A stretch of 64,000 nucleotides of DNA from assembly GCA_024803745.1 (NCBI GenBank), contig JANJXV010000039.1:11315001-11379000 (forward strand). Direction: 5' to 3'. How positions within the stretch are numbered: the first letter of the stretch is position 1; each line of letters starts with the position of its first letter. Below the pieces are notes generated by a model that was given only the letters and a program-made list of their open reading frames with translations, did not search any database and was not told the DNA's origin. This stretch comes from Megascapheus bottae (Eukaryota > Chordata > Mammalia > Rodentia > Geomyidae). Shown piece after piece: positions 11,023-21,790 of this stretch. A program made the translations under genes and the position numbers.

Positions 11023-11170
11023 AGTGGTGCTGGTCAGGTTACTCAGGAGGCTGAGATCTGAGGATCCCGGTTCGAAGACAACCCAGGTAGAAAATTCTGT
11101 GTGATTCTCATCTCCAATGAACCACTCAGAAAGCTGGAAGTGGAAGTGTAGTTCAGCCCCTTAAGATGCA
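11023..11170 (+). repeat. B1-like-Geo SINE, 3' truncated
   Basis: gtggtgctggtcaggttact, caggaggctgagatctgagg, ctccaatgaaccactcagaa, ggaagtgtagttcag, then unique DNA. Confidence 0.85.
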
Positions 11171-11603
11171 AGATGAGGTCATCTGAACTGAATCTCCAGG
11201 TCAGGGCCTAGAGCCACTGGGTTTGGCATTCAAAGAGCAATCCGTATTCTGAATGGCCACAGCCAGACTAGTAGGAGCGAGCAGAGAAGGGGCCTCACTA
11301 GAGTTTGGTTTTCATTGAGATGCTCTGTGAGACACAGGACAAATCCCTCTCCCCTCCCGTTTCCCCCACCATGCTCTGAGCTCATTTCCAAGAACCCAGT
11401 GAGGGAGGGACTAACTTTTCACAGTTCGCAAGGTAGCTGGATTTGGTATATGAATCCCAAAGCCCCAGAAACATGTGGCTCCAGCTACCAGTTTTCTTCT
11501 CTTGGCCAAGCATCACTGCCCTGGACACCTGGACACTGTGTGGGAGTCTGGGGCTGAGCTGTGTCACCAGAAGAGGAACACCCCCAGAAGATGAGAAATA
11601 TAG
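11171..11603. other. unique sequence
   Basis: Nothing recognised. Confidence 0.5.
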
Positions 11604-12152
11604 GAAAGCCAGGTTCTGGTGGCTCATACCTGTTATCCTAGCTACTCAGCTACTCGGGAGACTAGGATTGGAGGAGCGCAGATCAAAGCCAGCCCAGGCA
11701 GACAAATTGGAAAGACTCTTTTTTCTTTTTTCTGTCGGTTGTGGGGCTTGGACTATGGCCTGGGCGCGCTGTCCCTGAGCTCTTCAGTTCAAAGCTACTG
11801 CCCTCCCCCTTGGGCCACAATGCCACTTCCAGTTTTCTGATGGTTAATTGGAGATAAGAATGTCATGGCCTTTTAGTGCCCAGGCTGGCTTTGAACTGAA
11901 ATCCTCAGATCTCAGCCTCCTGAGTAGCTAGGAGGACAGGCGTGAGCCCACTGCACCCGGCTCTGGAAAGACTTTTATCTGTCATTAACCAGCTGAAAGG
12001 CAGAACGGGGGGTGTGGTTCAAGTGGTAGGACGTGCCAATCTTGGTAGAAAAAAAAAAAAAAAAAAGCTGGGTGCCTTACAGGGAACAAAAGCTCAGGGA
12101 CAGCTCTCGGGCCCTGAGTTCAAACCCCAGGTCTAGCACCCCCAAAAAAGAT
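11604..12152 (+). repeat. B1-like-Geo SINE split by an antisense copy
   Basis: Host left part is 11604-11717 (ctggtggctcatacctgtta, aaagccagcccaggcaga). Its continuation at 11974-12152 (ttttatctgtcattaaccag, gtggttcaagtggtag, gccctgagttcaaacccc) contains an extra A-run at about 12049-12066. Confidence 0.88.
11718..11963 (-). repeat. B1-like-Geo SINE, antisense, nested
   Basis: tctgtcggttgtggggcttg, cccttgggccacaatgccac, ggttaattggagataagaat, cctcctgagtagctaggagg, ctgcacccggct. Flanked by tggaaagact at 11708-11717 and 11964-11973. Confidence 0.95.
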
Positions 12153-13595
12153 ACCCAGAACCCAGATAACTCCCTTGGACCCCAGTGACTGGCTTTGGCC
12201 CTACTTCCTTTACTGCAGATTGAGACCAACAGCCCCAGGACTAACAGAAACATGGCTGTGACTAAAGGTGGTAGCCCCTAGCCACACACCCAGACAGGAC
12301 ATTCTTCTACCTTCAAGGACCTGGAGGTTACCTGGAGTAGAGCCCCTGCCATGCAGGGAGCACAAGAGAAAACTGGGGTCCCTAGCTGGCCATTGCTGCT
12401 CACCTGGGCCTCACCCTGCCTGTCACACTGACACAGGAGCACCCCACCAGGCGTTACCTCCCCCCAAACCACAATCCTGCTTTGCTTGTTTGATGTCTTG
12501 GCCTTACTTTTCAGGGATCCACCCCTGTGATACCAGCTCTGAGGTCCATTTCCTGCATATTTGCTGGTAGCAGGCACTGGGCCACTGTCCCTGGGCAGGG
12601 GCCTTTCACCCACTCCCCTGAGAAAGCCAGATAGGGACAAGGATGCTTCCACTCTCAGAAAGATACTTTGATAGACCAGCCAGGCAACTCTGGCCATGGC
12701 AAAAGCTCAGGACCAGACTGGGTTGGATGTATGTTCAACTGAGCTCACACCCTCTCATGTCCCAGGGCCAAAGCAAGGCTAGGCCTGCAGCCCAGACGCA
12801 AAGACCCTCCTAGACTGTATTTTTGCCCTCAAGCGCCTCCCCTGCTCCCTGCCAACAGTGGGCACTGGAATTTCCAGCTAATGGTACTCAGCTGTGCCCA
12901 AGATCCTGGTGAACCCCCTTTTTTAATTTCCCTCCAAGGTTAATAGGATAAAGGCTGGGGTAAAGAAACTACTCATTTCCTGGGCTTCGAAAGAAGCAAT
13001 TATGTGACTTGTTACCGTGGCTTCAATATATATTTTGCAAACTAGGACTCAGACAAATATTAATGGCAGCAAATTACAGTACTTAGGAGAATTATCACCT
13101 AGCAAAGAGGCGCTTTTAATCTATAAAAAAAAAGTATCAACAAAAGATGTAAATATGAACCCCTCTATGGGTGGTGTATCTTGAAGAAAATATACATCTA
13201 ATCTCACAGTGTGTTATCTCTAACACCTGGGGAGAAGGTTAACAATTCTGAGACGTCCCCCTACGGCTAGAGAATATATTTTGATGTAGATTTGTGGGTA
13301 TCAGAGACTTTAAATCTATTGTATAATCACCTATTCTCTCCTGATAGAGAGGCAGCCAGGAAGGGCTGGCTCAAGGCTCTGCTAAGCTTTCTGGGGATTC
13401 TGATGGGGAAGCCGGGGACACAGTGGGGACTCTAGGCCTTCTCCTAACAGAGTAGCCCATAGAACCCATAGCATCCAAGCCATGGGGCTACCACAAAGAT
13501 GACGAAGCAAAGAGGATGATGAAATTTGCAGAACAAATGCTCAGGCCTTACATGCCACTGAGGTCCTCTGAAAAGAGCCAACTGTGGGCTCGGAT
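12153..13595. other. unique sequence with a candidate conserved noncoding segment
   Basis: 12890-13340 is AT-balanced, repeat-free and rich in motifs typical of vertebrate noncoding elements (gaagcaattatgtgactt, caaatattaatggcagcaaa, gagaattatcacctagc). This is a texture-based call. 12153-12890 shows nothing. Confidence 0.4.
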
Positions 13596-13599
13596 ATGG

Positions 13600-13785
13600 G
13601 AGCTGGGCACTGGTCACTCAAGCCTGTCACCCTAGCTACTCAGGAGGCTGAGATCCGAGGATCATGATTCAAGGCCAGGCTGGACAGGAAAGTCTGTGAG
13701 ACTCTTATCGTCAATGAGCTGTGGTTGGGAGAATGCCAACCATGAGCACAGTGTCCTGGTTCTGAGTGCAAGTATCAGCACAAAA
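13600..13785 (+). repeat. B1-like-Geo SINE, internally rearranged Geo half
   Basis: gagctgggcactggtcactc, tcaggaggctgagatccgag, gagactcttatcgtcaatga, then a Geo half with a deletion; ends gtatcagcacaaaaagga. Confidence 0.85.
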
Positions 13786-13906
13786 AGGAGGAAAAGGGAA
13801 AGGAGGAGAAAGAAGAAGAAGAGGAGGAGGAAGAGGAGGGGGAGGAGGAAGAGGAGGGGGAGGAGGAAGAGGAGCAGGAGGAGGGGAAGGAGGAGAAAGA
13901 AGAAGA

Positions 13907-13939
<33 letters not shown>

Positions 13940-14003
13940 AGAGGAGGAAGAGGAGGAGGAGGAGAGGGAAGAAAAGGAGGGGGAGGAAGGAGGAAGAGGT
14001 GGT
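13786..14003. repeat. (GGA/GAA)n polypurine tract
   Basis: About 215 bases of GGA and GAA triplets that read as Lys/Arg- or Gly/Arg-rich frames. It grew from the tail of the preceding SINE. Confidence 0.97.
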
Positions 14004-14432
14004 TCAGAGGATGGGGACGTTGACGCTTTCCTGTACCTTCCCTCTCACCATGGCTGGGGCACTGAACTGGCAGACTCTGCTTAGGTGGAAGAAGGCAAAG
14101 GGGCGGCTGCAGGTAGCTACAGCATGGCTAGACTGTGGTACCACAGGAGGATGGCATGTCACCACCTCTGCTCAGTGCCAGTGCACCTCTTGGACTATGG
14201 ATGACAAGCCAGGAGAAGCCAAGCTTTGGGATCCTGCCCATTGTCGGGGCCAGCTGGCTGGAACACAGGTGCAGCATTAGCGACACAGGGTCAGACAGGA
14301 AGGCGCCAGGCTATCTCGGCTTAGTTCTCCTAAGTTTGGCCCCACGGAACCTTTTGACACTCCTCTGTGCACTCCCATGAAGAAACTAGGTGGGCTGAAG
14401 GAATCGAACTACTGACAATAAACGGTAGCTTG
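14004..14432. other. unique sequence
   Basis: Nothing recognised. Confidence 0.5.
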
Positions 14433-14945
14433 GCCTGGCCTTGCTGGCTCACACCTGTACTCCTACCTACTCAGGAGGCTGAGACCGGAGCATCCAGGTT
14501 TGACACCAGCCCAAGCAGAAGAGTCCACTAAACGACCAACTAAGACAGCAGCGTCACTATGGTTCAAAGTGGTACAGCATTTAGTCTTGAGCAAAAGAAT
14601 CTCAGAATCACCAGGAGTGGTGATGTGGCTCAGAGGGTAGGGTGGTAGCGTTGAGCTAAAGTGCTCAGGGACTCCTAGCTACTCAGGAGGCTGACATCTG
14701 AAATCGCAGTTCAAAGCCAGCCTGGGCACTCAAGTCTGTGAGACTCTTATCTCCAATGAACCACCAGAAAACCAGAAGTCACACTGTGGCTCAAATGGCA
14801 GAGTGCTAACCTTGAGCTGAAGAGCTCAGGGACAGCGCCCAGGCCCAGAGTCCAAGCCCCACAAACCCACAAATTAAAAAAAAAAAAAGAATCTCAGGGA
14901 TAGCACCCAGGCCCTGAGTTCAAGTCCCCAGGCCAAACACACACA
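14433..14945 (+). repeat. B1-like-Geo SINE split by a SINE trimer
   Basis: Host: 14433-14605 (ttgctggctcacacctgtac, caggaggctgagaccggagc, ttagtcttgagcaaaagaat) and 14885-14945 (tcagggatagcacccaggcc, ctgagttcaagtcc). Confidence 0.9.
14606..14884 (+). repeat. Geo/B1-like/Geo trimeric SINE, nested
   Basis: 14606-14672 is a Geo monomer (gtggtgatgtggctcagagg, gcgttgagctaaagtgctca). It is fused directly at tcctagctactcagg (14673) to a B1-like monomer lacking its first 30 or so bases, which is followed by a second Geo. Perfect 13-base duplication aaaagaatctcag at 14593-14605 and 14885-14897 encloses the whole. Confidence 0.9.
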
Positions 14946-15115
14946 CACATACGCCTGCACATACTTAGCACACATGTATGTGCACGTATGCATACACACA
15001 TATACACCTGATGCACATGTACCTACACGTGTGTGTCCTGTTTATAGAGGCCCTGTGTACATGCAACATGTGTGTGCCCAGCTACCTCTGTGTACATGTA
15101 CACACATGTAGCTTC
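14941..15115. repeat. degenerate (CA)/(TACA)n tract
   Basis: Imperfect cacacatacg / catgtacc repeats. Confidence 0.75.
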
Positions 15116-15261
15116 ATGGGCAACGCTATCAGGCTACCTTTTCTTTGGAGGATCTTTCCCCTACCCCCAGCCCCTCCCTGGCTCCCACCCTCACCACTCA
15201 TCATCCATTCACATTTGGGGGGGCTCCCCTGCTCTTGTAATTTGCCACATAAATAACACAT

Positions 15262-15690
15262 TTGGGTCTGGTAGCATGGCCTAGTGGTAAAGTGCTTGCC
15301 TAGCATGTATGAAGCTCTGGGTTCAGTTCCTCAGTATCACATACACAGAAAATGTCAGAGGTGGCTGGGCGAGGTGGCTCATGCCTGTCATCCTACCTAC
15401 TCAGGAGGCTAAGATCTGAGGATCATGGTTCAAAGCCAGCCTGGGCACTAAAGTCCAATTAAACACCAGAAAACCAGGAGTGGTGATGTGGCTCAGGGGG
15501 TAGGGCGGTAGCGTTGAGTTAAAGTGTTCAGGGACAGTATCCAGGCCCAGAGTTCAAGTTTAACGACCAACAAAAAAAGAAAAGAAAATGCCAGAAGAGG
15601 TGCTGTGGCTCATGTGGCACAGTGCTAGAAAGCCCAAGGACAATGGCCAGGCCCTGAGTTTAAGCCCCAGGACTGGCACGCTTGCACACA
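15262..15690 (+). repeat. IDL-Geo SINE split by a B1-like-Geo insertion
   Basis: Left: 15262-15363 (agcatggcctagtggtaaag, gggttcagttcctcag). Right: 15584-15690 (gtgctgtggctcatgtggca, ccaaggacaatggccaggcc). Confidence 0.92.
15364..15583 (+). repeat. B1-like-Geo SINE nested in IDL-Geo
   Basis: gctgggcgaggtggctcatg through gtagcgttgagttaaagtg and an A-rich tail. Target duplication gaaaatgtcagaggtg at 15348-15363, recurring with two changes at 15584-15602. Confidence 0.93.
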
Positions 15691-16600
15691 CGTGCACACA
15701 CACACCACATTCACTGAGGGGTCCTAAACATTAATAGTTGGGTCTTCCAAGACAACCAGCCCTGGGAGAGCAAGGACCTTAAGTCTCCCCTGCTGGCTTC
15801 CATTGTTCGTCTTACATCACTCACCTTTCCGGACAAGACAGAGCTGGCACAGGCTTTGGGTGAGGCGGATACACCTGTGGACCTGGCACTCCTCTCCTCC
15901 TGGTTGGAGAATCGTAAAGGCCCTGCTCTGGGGCTTAAGTGCACACTGGGTCCTCAGAAGCCTTCTCTGTCCTATGCCCTGTCCAGTGTGGACAGACCTT
16001 TCCAGCACAGCTGTTAGCCCTACACCCTTAGAACCTCAGCACCCTGGAGTCACCAGAGATGGTCAGCAATACATCCCATCCCCCCACCCCCACCCCCACC
16101 CCAGCAGAACCTCCCATCCCATCCACCATGCTCTCAGCATGCCCCTCGGCTCCCAGGGACCCCCCCACCCACCATGCTCCCCACAAGCTCCCACAAGCTA
16201 TTTCCAGTGTGGCATTTGCCAAGGCGGGGTGGGGGGGGACACATAACTCCTTCTAGGGACCCCACTCCTTCTCATTAGCCTCGGGGATTGGGGTGCTTAT
16301 CATTCAGCTGGGACCAGCTCCCATAACCACACCATCCAGAGAACTACTTAAACAGAAAGGGAGAGAGGGGATTCCTCCCAGTCCATTTCTTCCCCAGCCG
16401 CCACCTCTGGCTCCACCCCTCCACTGTCTGAGGGAAGGGGGAGGAGGGGTGGGGGGAGGGCTCGCCCCTGGGGTGGGGTGAGGGACAGACGCTGGCTGTG
16501 ACTGGGGGGGGGGGCAGCCTCTGCCAGGTGCACTCAGGGCGGCCCCTCCACCTGCTTTCCACCTTCTCAGCTGGTCCACTGAGTGCTGCCTCTCGGTGGG
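15691..16600. other. unique GC-rich sequence with G- and C-runs
   Basis: 16080-16110 is a (CCCCCA)n stretch. 16435-16515 carries four or more G-runs on the plus strand (candidate G-quadruplex). No protein or RNA gene recognised. Confidence 0.5.
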
Positions 16601-16745
16601 GACTTAGGCAAGTCACTTAACCTCTGTGCTGCAGTGGCCTGGCCATAAATGGAGCATGACAGGCCTGTCCCCACCTCTCTCACCCGGCTATTTCCAGAAT
16701 TAATTGGATAATGCTCACAGAGTGCTTTGAACTTCCAAGAAAGAG
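16600..16745 (+). repeat. MIR (ancient tRNA-derived SINE)
   Basis: ggcaagtcacttaacctctg then tgctgcagtggcc, ccataaatggagcatgacag, aattggataatgctcacaga, gtgctttgaac follow the MIR core in order. Confidence 0.85.
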
Positions 16746-16899
16746 GGCCATCTAAACAAGGGACAATTATTCTAATTATATCCAACGGGGACCTGTGGAC
16801 ACAATTTTTATCTTAGAATATTATCGCTGCACATCAGGGAAGGGGGGGAAAAATCACTTTTCCCAAAGGAGATGGTTTTGAAGAAGGTCCATTTTTCAG

Positions 16900-17173
16900 C
16901 CGCGTGCTGGTGGCTCACGCCTGTTATCCTAGCTACGCAGGAGGCTGAGATCTGAGGATCCTGACTCCAAGCCACGCACACACATATACCCTCTCCCCCG
17001 CCCCCAGGCAAGGAATGTCTGAGACTCTTTATTTTCTGTTAACCATCAAAAAGTCAGAAGTAGAGAAATGGCACAAGTGGTAGCACACCAGCCTTGAGTG
17101 AAAAAGCTAAGTGACAGCAACTAGGCCCTGAGTTCAAGCTCCAGTTCTGGCAAATATTAAAAAAAAAAAAAAT
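16900..17173 (+). repeat. B1-like-Geo SINE with an internal insertion
   Basis: gtgctggtggctcacgcctg, gaggctgagatctgaggatc. A (CACA)/C-rich insert lies at 16976-17010, then gtctgagactctttattttc, Geo half and A-tail. Confidence 0.9.
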
Positions 17174-17299
17174 AAGTGTCTGCAGATAAAAAATAGTTTC
17201 TGCACCCTAGAAGCAACTAACCAAGTTGCTTTTAACTAACATAAAAGAGAAGGGAAGGATTATCAACACTGACAAGTTGGCCTTCCCCGTAGGAAGGCA

Positions 17300-17550
17300 G
17301 TAGATACCAGTTAGACTCATGCCTATAATTCTAGCTACTCAGGAAGTTGAGATCTGAGGATTTTGATTCAAAGCCAGCATGGACAGAAAAGTCCACAAGA
17401 CTCTTATCTCCAATGAACCACCAAAAAAAAAAAATAAATAAATAAAAATAAAGGTGAAACTTTGGCTCCAAATGGCAGAGCTCTAGCCTTGAGCAAAGAA
17501 ACAGCACCCAGTCCCTGAGTTTAATCTCATAACTGACAAAAAAAATACAA
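17300..17550 (+). repeat. B1-like-Geo SINE with an internal A-rich expansion
   Basis: actcatgcctataattctag, gattcaaagccagcatggac, then (AATA)n between monomers at 17423-17452 and Geo (agctctagccttgagcaaag). Confidence 0.9.
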
Positions 17551-18165
17551 AAATAAAGTTAAAAAAAAAATCTCAGAACAAGAATTGCAACATGTCTCGA
17601 GGTGAGCTGGTCCTGAGTCAAACGATTGTGGTGTGACACCCCTAAACACAGGAACTGTCACCAAAACCTCCTCATCAAGAGCCCCCTGGACCACCACTGT
17701 TTCTGGTTGGAAAGACAAACTCCAGTCGCCAAATTCTACAGCCAAACCGAAATCACTAATGGCAGTCATGGTCACAGCTTGCTTTAACTGAGCATTTGTT
17801 ACATGCAAGGCACAGACCTGAGAGATGTGGACCCATGTGTTACCCAGTAAGGCCTCCCAAAGTGGGCCGCTCAGCCGAGCTTCAACGCAGGGCCTCTAAA
17901 TCTCATTCACTGAACGACTATGAAAACAGGAGCAGACCCACTTCTCAGAAAGGAAAATGGCTTCATAAGGCAAAAGTGGTTCTGTTCCGCCCCCAAGAGC
18001 GGCTGATGATGCCTGGAAGTCCTGGGCTATTACTAATCCTCACCTCATGAAACAAAGGACACATTCCAGAAAGTACCACTGATCTAGAAAATCACACAGC
18101 CCTCCCCGGGACAAAAGAGCAGCCTAGGAAGGAGACTGGATTCTTTTCTTAAAAAAAAAAAATGT
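17551..18165. other. unique sequence with a MIR relic
   Basis: 17785-17860 (tgagcatttgttacatgcaa, ggcacagacctgagagatgt) resembles the MIR segment 'acttactatgtgccaggcac'. The rest is unrecognised; the frame on the minus strand has no family match. Confidence 0.5.
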
Positions 18166-18377
18166 TGGCATTAGACACCAGTGACCCTAGCTATACAGGA
18201 GGCTGAGATCTGAGGATCATGGCTCAAAGCCAGCCTGCAGGAAAATCCTTGAGACTCTTATCTCCAATTAACCAGCAAACAAACAGAAGTGGAGTTGTGG
18301 CTCAAGTGGTAGAGTGCCATCCTTGAGTGCAAAGGCTAAGGGGACAGCAGTGAGGCCCTGAGTTCAAGCCTCAGTAT

Positions 18378-18384
<7 letters not shown>
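18166..18384 (+). repeat. B1-like-Geo SINE
   Basis: gacaccagtgaccctagcta, gatctgaggatcatggctca, ggctcaagtggtagagtgcc, ending in a (CA)n tail. Confidence 0.93.

Positions 18385-18423
<39 letters not shown>
18381..18423. repeat. (CA)21 microsatellite
   Basis: Pure CA run in the SINE tail. Confidence 0.97.
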
Positions 18424-18426
<3 letters not shown>

Positions 18427-18507
18427 AAGCCAACACCACAAAGTGACAACCTTCAGCCCAGTTCTTTTGTCACTGAGAATCAAAGCCAAATCCAAAAAAA
18501 AATCAAT

Positions 18508-18722
18508 CTGGGCACTAGTTGTTCACGCCTATAATCCTAGCTACTCAGGAAGCTGAGTCTGAGTATTTTGGTTCAAAGCCAGCCTGTGTAGGAAAGTCTG
18601 TGAGGCTCTTAGCCACCCAAGACAGATCTGTGGCTGGAGTGGTAAAAGCACTAATCTTGAGCACAAAAGCTTAGGGACAACACCCAGGCCCTGAAATCAA
18701 GCCCTAAGACGGGCACACACAT
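18508..18722 (+). repeat. B1-like-Geo SINE
   Basis: ctgggcactagttgttcacg, ttttggttcaaagccagcct, gtaaaagcactaatcttgag, cacccaggccctgaaatcaa. Confidence 0.9.
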
Positions 18723-20027
18723 GCATAAAGGTCATATAAAAGATAGAGTTGGCCACAATAAAACCAAACTCCCATCCCAATGCCACCCCCCTTTCAGATC
18801 GAGTCTGCGAGAAGAGTGAAATAATAAATTTAGGAAAACAAGCAGAATGACCCGTCTGGTTGGCTGTTTTTTTTTTTTTCTCTCTGAGATACCATCTACA
18901 TATTTTAGAAACGAACAACCCTTCTAATAGAAATGAATAAACTACTCAACCATAAAGTTGCTGGAAAAGATATGCTTGTTCTGATTCGAAAGGGCATCTG
19001 CTATCTACAATATTGATAATTCTTTTCAAATTTCATCTGCTTTTGTTTGCATTGGGTGTCGTCTGTTTAAACACACTGGGAATAATAATGAATCCTCGCA
19101 TTATCTCGACTTTTTTTTCCCAAGGCCGAACATATAACTTTATCACCAAAAAAATAATTAAAATTCTTTGCCACTCTTGTATCTTTTCCATTAAACGTTA
19201 TCAACCAGAGACAATAAACTAAACATGAGTCCAAGGCTAGCCCTAGACTGCTTTTTACAAAAGAATGCATTTGTCCCCTGAGGTGACAGATATGAATTTT
19301 TAGTTTACAGGGTCAGACGGTCCTGAATTTTTTTTTTCACAGTTAGAAGATCACAAATCTAGACCCTCTTGTTCCTCCTTTCCCATTAATGGGGCACTGA
19401 TGATGGCCAAAGGGGGTATTTCATAAATTCTCAAACAAGAATACCCTTGAATAGGAAAGAAAAAAAGAAAGAAAAAAAAAAGCTCTTGGCAGCTTAATAA
19501 TTCTGAGTTGCAAATTTAAATATTTTACATATCATTAGACATTAAAAACAAAGATTTATGTCTGTCGTCTTTCTCCGAGTGAGGACTCCCTAGACTTTGA
19601 GCTCAGCCATGAATCTACTGCAGGTTCATTAGCTGAGAGTCTGGCTTAGAAAGGCCTATCGAGTGCAAATGGCCTCTAAATCATGACTTTTATTTTCCCG
19701 CCAGAAGGAAGTCCTTGAGGGACCCCTTCCTCCTCATCCAGACCCCCCACTTCCAAAAGAAAAGCCTCATGAGTGAGACCCCAACCTCTCCTCCCCTGCA
19801 GAACTGAAGTAGCTGGAAAGCAGATGGCAGAGGTGGAAAATGGAGTAATGGTACCACCACACCTTGCTATGGGGGTGCTGGGAGACTGGAGGCTGTACAT
19901 CAGATTTGGGGGTGTTTAGGGAGCTCAAACTGGAGGCCAAAGTCATCCCCATAAAACCATCCAGTTCTGTGAAGTCAACAGAGGAGACCCATCAGCCTGG
20001 CAAAAATGGAGCCCAGCAAAAGTGAAG
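18723..20027. other. unique sequence with candidate conserved segments
   Basis: 18960-19215 and 19490-19690 are repeat-free and AT-rich (tttgtttgcattgggtgtcg, aataatgaatcctcgcatta). Candidate conserved elements by texture; nothing coding. Confidence 0.4.
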
Positions 20028-20257
20028 CCAGACATGACTGGCTCACACATGCCATCCTAGCTACTCAGGGGGCTGAGATCTGAGGATCAGGGTTCAAAGC
20101 CAAGCCCAGTTTGGAAAGTTCGCAAGACTCTGATTTCCAATGAACCACCAGAAAACCAGAAGTAGAGCTGTGGCTCCAGTGGTAGAGTGCTAGCCTTGAG
20201 CAAAAGAGCTCAGAGACAACGTCCAGATCCTGAGTTCAAGCCCCACAACCAACAAAA
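20028..20257 (+). repeat. B1-like-Geo SINE
   Basis: gactggctcacacatgccat, gggggctgagatctgaggat, caccagaaaaccagaagtag, ctagccttgagcaaaagagc, ttcaagccccacaaccaac. Confidence 0.94.
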
Positions 20258-20493
20258 ATGGGGGGAGGATCTTTTTTTTTTTTTTTTTTTCCAATGACAA
20301 GCCACTCTCTCCTCTACCCAGGCACAGGGTGTGGTAAAGGCAGAGACTGAAGAATCAGAGAGGATAACCAGACACCAGGCTGGTCCAGACTTAGACACAT
20401 ACCATTAGAAGAACCCTTATGCCTACTGTACCCATAGCCTGGCACTGGTACCACCGAAGCCTATGGGCATTTTCTTCCTTCAAGATGGCTCAA

Positions 20494-20795
20494 CATATAA
20501 TGAATGATTGTTGTCCTTAATGTACTATGTTATCTCTCATCTCCTTTGCTGTCTCTTGGTTATCTCATATTGTTACAGTATCTGACTTTGTTATCTGATA
20601 TATCGAATTTATTTGTATTTGGATATTTGAAATTTGATAGGGAAGGGGGGAAAACCAAGACGGGTGGGGGGTGGGGGGGAGGGAAATGGGGACCAAGACA
20701 TGTGAAAGGGTATCAATGTATGTGAATTAATGCACCTTCTATCTGGCAAATATCATGTAACCCTTTTACTAATTACAATAAAAAATAAATAAAAA
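20494..20795 (+). mobile_element. 5'-truncated L1 3' UTR insertion
   Basis: A short L1-type 3' UTR with a G-rich purine block (20640-20695), gtgaattaatgcaccttcta and an A-rich tail (aataaaaaataaataaaaaa). It is flanked by a perfect 12-base duplication aagatggctcaa at 20482-20493 and 20796-20807. Confidence 0.8.
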
Positions 20796-20871
20796 AAGAT
20801 GGCTCAAATGTGAGAGACCCTAGTGGGACACTAAGGGGGACTGAGCAAGGGGAGTACAGTCCAGCCTCAAA

Positions 20872-21052
20872 GTAGCCACTTCAGCCTGGCATCCTAGCTA
20901 CACAGGAGGTTGAGATCTGAGAATGAAGGCTCAAAGCCAACCCAGATAGGAAGCCTGTGAGACTCTTACCTCCAATAAATCAGCAAAAATCAGAACGCAG
21001 AGATGTGGCTCAGGTGGTAGAGTGGCAGTCTTGAGAAGAAAAAAAAAGCCAG
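20872..21052 (+). repeat. B1-like-Geo SINE, truncated
   Basis: cagcctggcatcctagctac, gaaggctcaaagccaaccca, gatgtggctcaggtggtaga, then an A-run. Confidence 0.88.
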
Positions 21053-21330
21053 GTGAGAGACCAAGGGTCAACGGGCACGAGGGCACGAGAGGGGGGGGCT
21101 AAAGTAGGCAGCGAGCACCCACGCCTCCAGACATCCCTACGCAATGAACGCACACATCATCTCCAAGATGTGTTTTCTAGAAGCCCTTTCTAAAGAGGCT
21201 GAGCTCGGGGCCCACTGTGCCACATGTGTTTGCATAGGGTGGCAGGCTGCTTCCGTGTTCCTCTGCGTCCAATTCTGAACCTACTGCATAGCTGGTGATT
21301 TCAGGAGCAGCTTAGTCTTGTGTGGGGCTG
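21053..21330. other. unique sequence
   Basis: Nothing recognised. Confidence 0.5.
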
Positions 21331-21790
21331 GGAAGGGGTCTCAGGAGGCTGAGATCTGAAGATGCCAGTTCAAGCCAGCCCAGGAGGAAAGTCCTTGAGA
21401 CTTTTTGTTGTTGTTGTTGGTTGTGGGGCTTCAACTCTAGGCCTGGACACTGTCCCCGAGCTCTTCAGCTCAAGACTACCACCCTACCCATTGAGCCACA
21501 GCACCATTTCCTGTTTTCTGGCGGTTAATGGGAGATGAGTCTCACAGATTTCAATGCCCAGGCTGGCTTTGAACCACGATCCTCAGATTTCAGCCTCCTG
21601 AGTGACTAGGATTACAGGCATGAGCTACCGCACACAGCTAAGTCCTTGAAACTCTTATCTCCAGTGAACCACCAGAAAACCTGAGGTGGAGCTGTAGCTC
21701 AAGTGATAAAGCACTCATTTTGAGTACTAAAGCTCAGAAACAGCACTTAGGCCCTGAGTTCAAGCCCCAGCACAGGCACAAATTTTTTCT
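21331..21790 (+). repeat. B1-like-Geo SINE split by an antisense copy
   Basis: Left: 21331-21402 (ctcaggaggctgagatctga). Right: 21640-21790 (actcttatctccagtgaacc, gctgtagctcaagtgataaa, gccctgagttcaagccccag). Confidence 0.92.
21403..21639 (-). repeat. B1-like-Geo SINE, antisense, nested
   Basis: gttgttgttgttggttgtgg tail complement through gattacaggcatgagctacc. Duplication aagtccttgagact at 21389-21402 recurs with one mismatch at 21640-21653. Confidence 0.94.

Noticed and set aside
13696..14280. 194-codon Lys/Arg-rich frame
   Set aside because: Most of it is the GGA/GAA tract and it begins inside a SINE; no start context or conservation signal.
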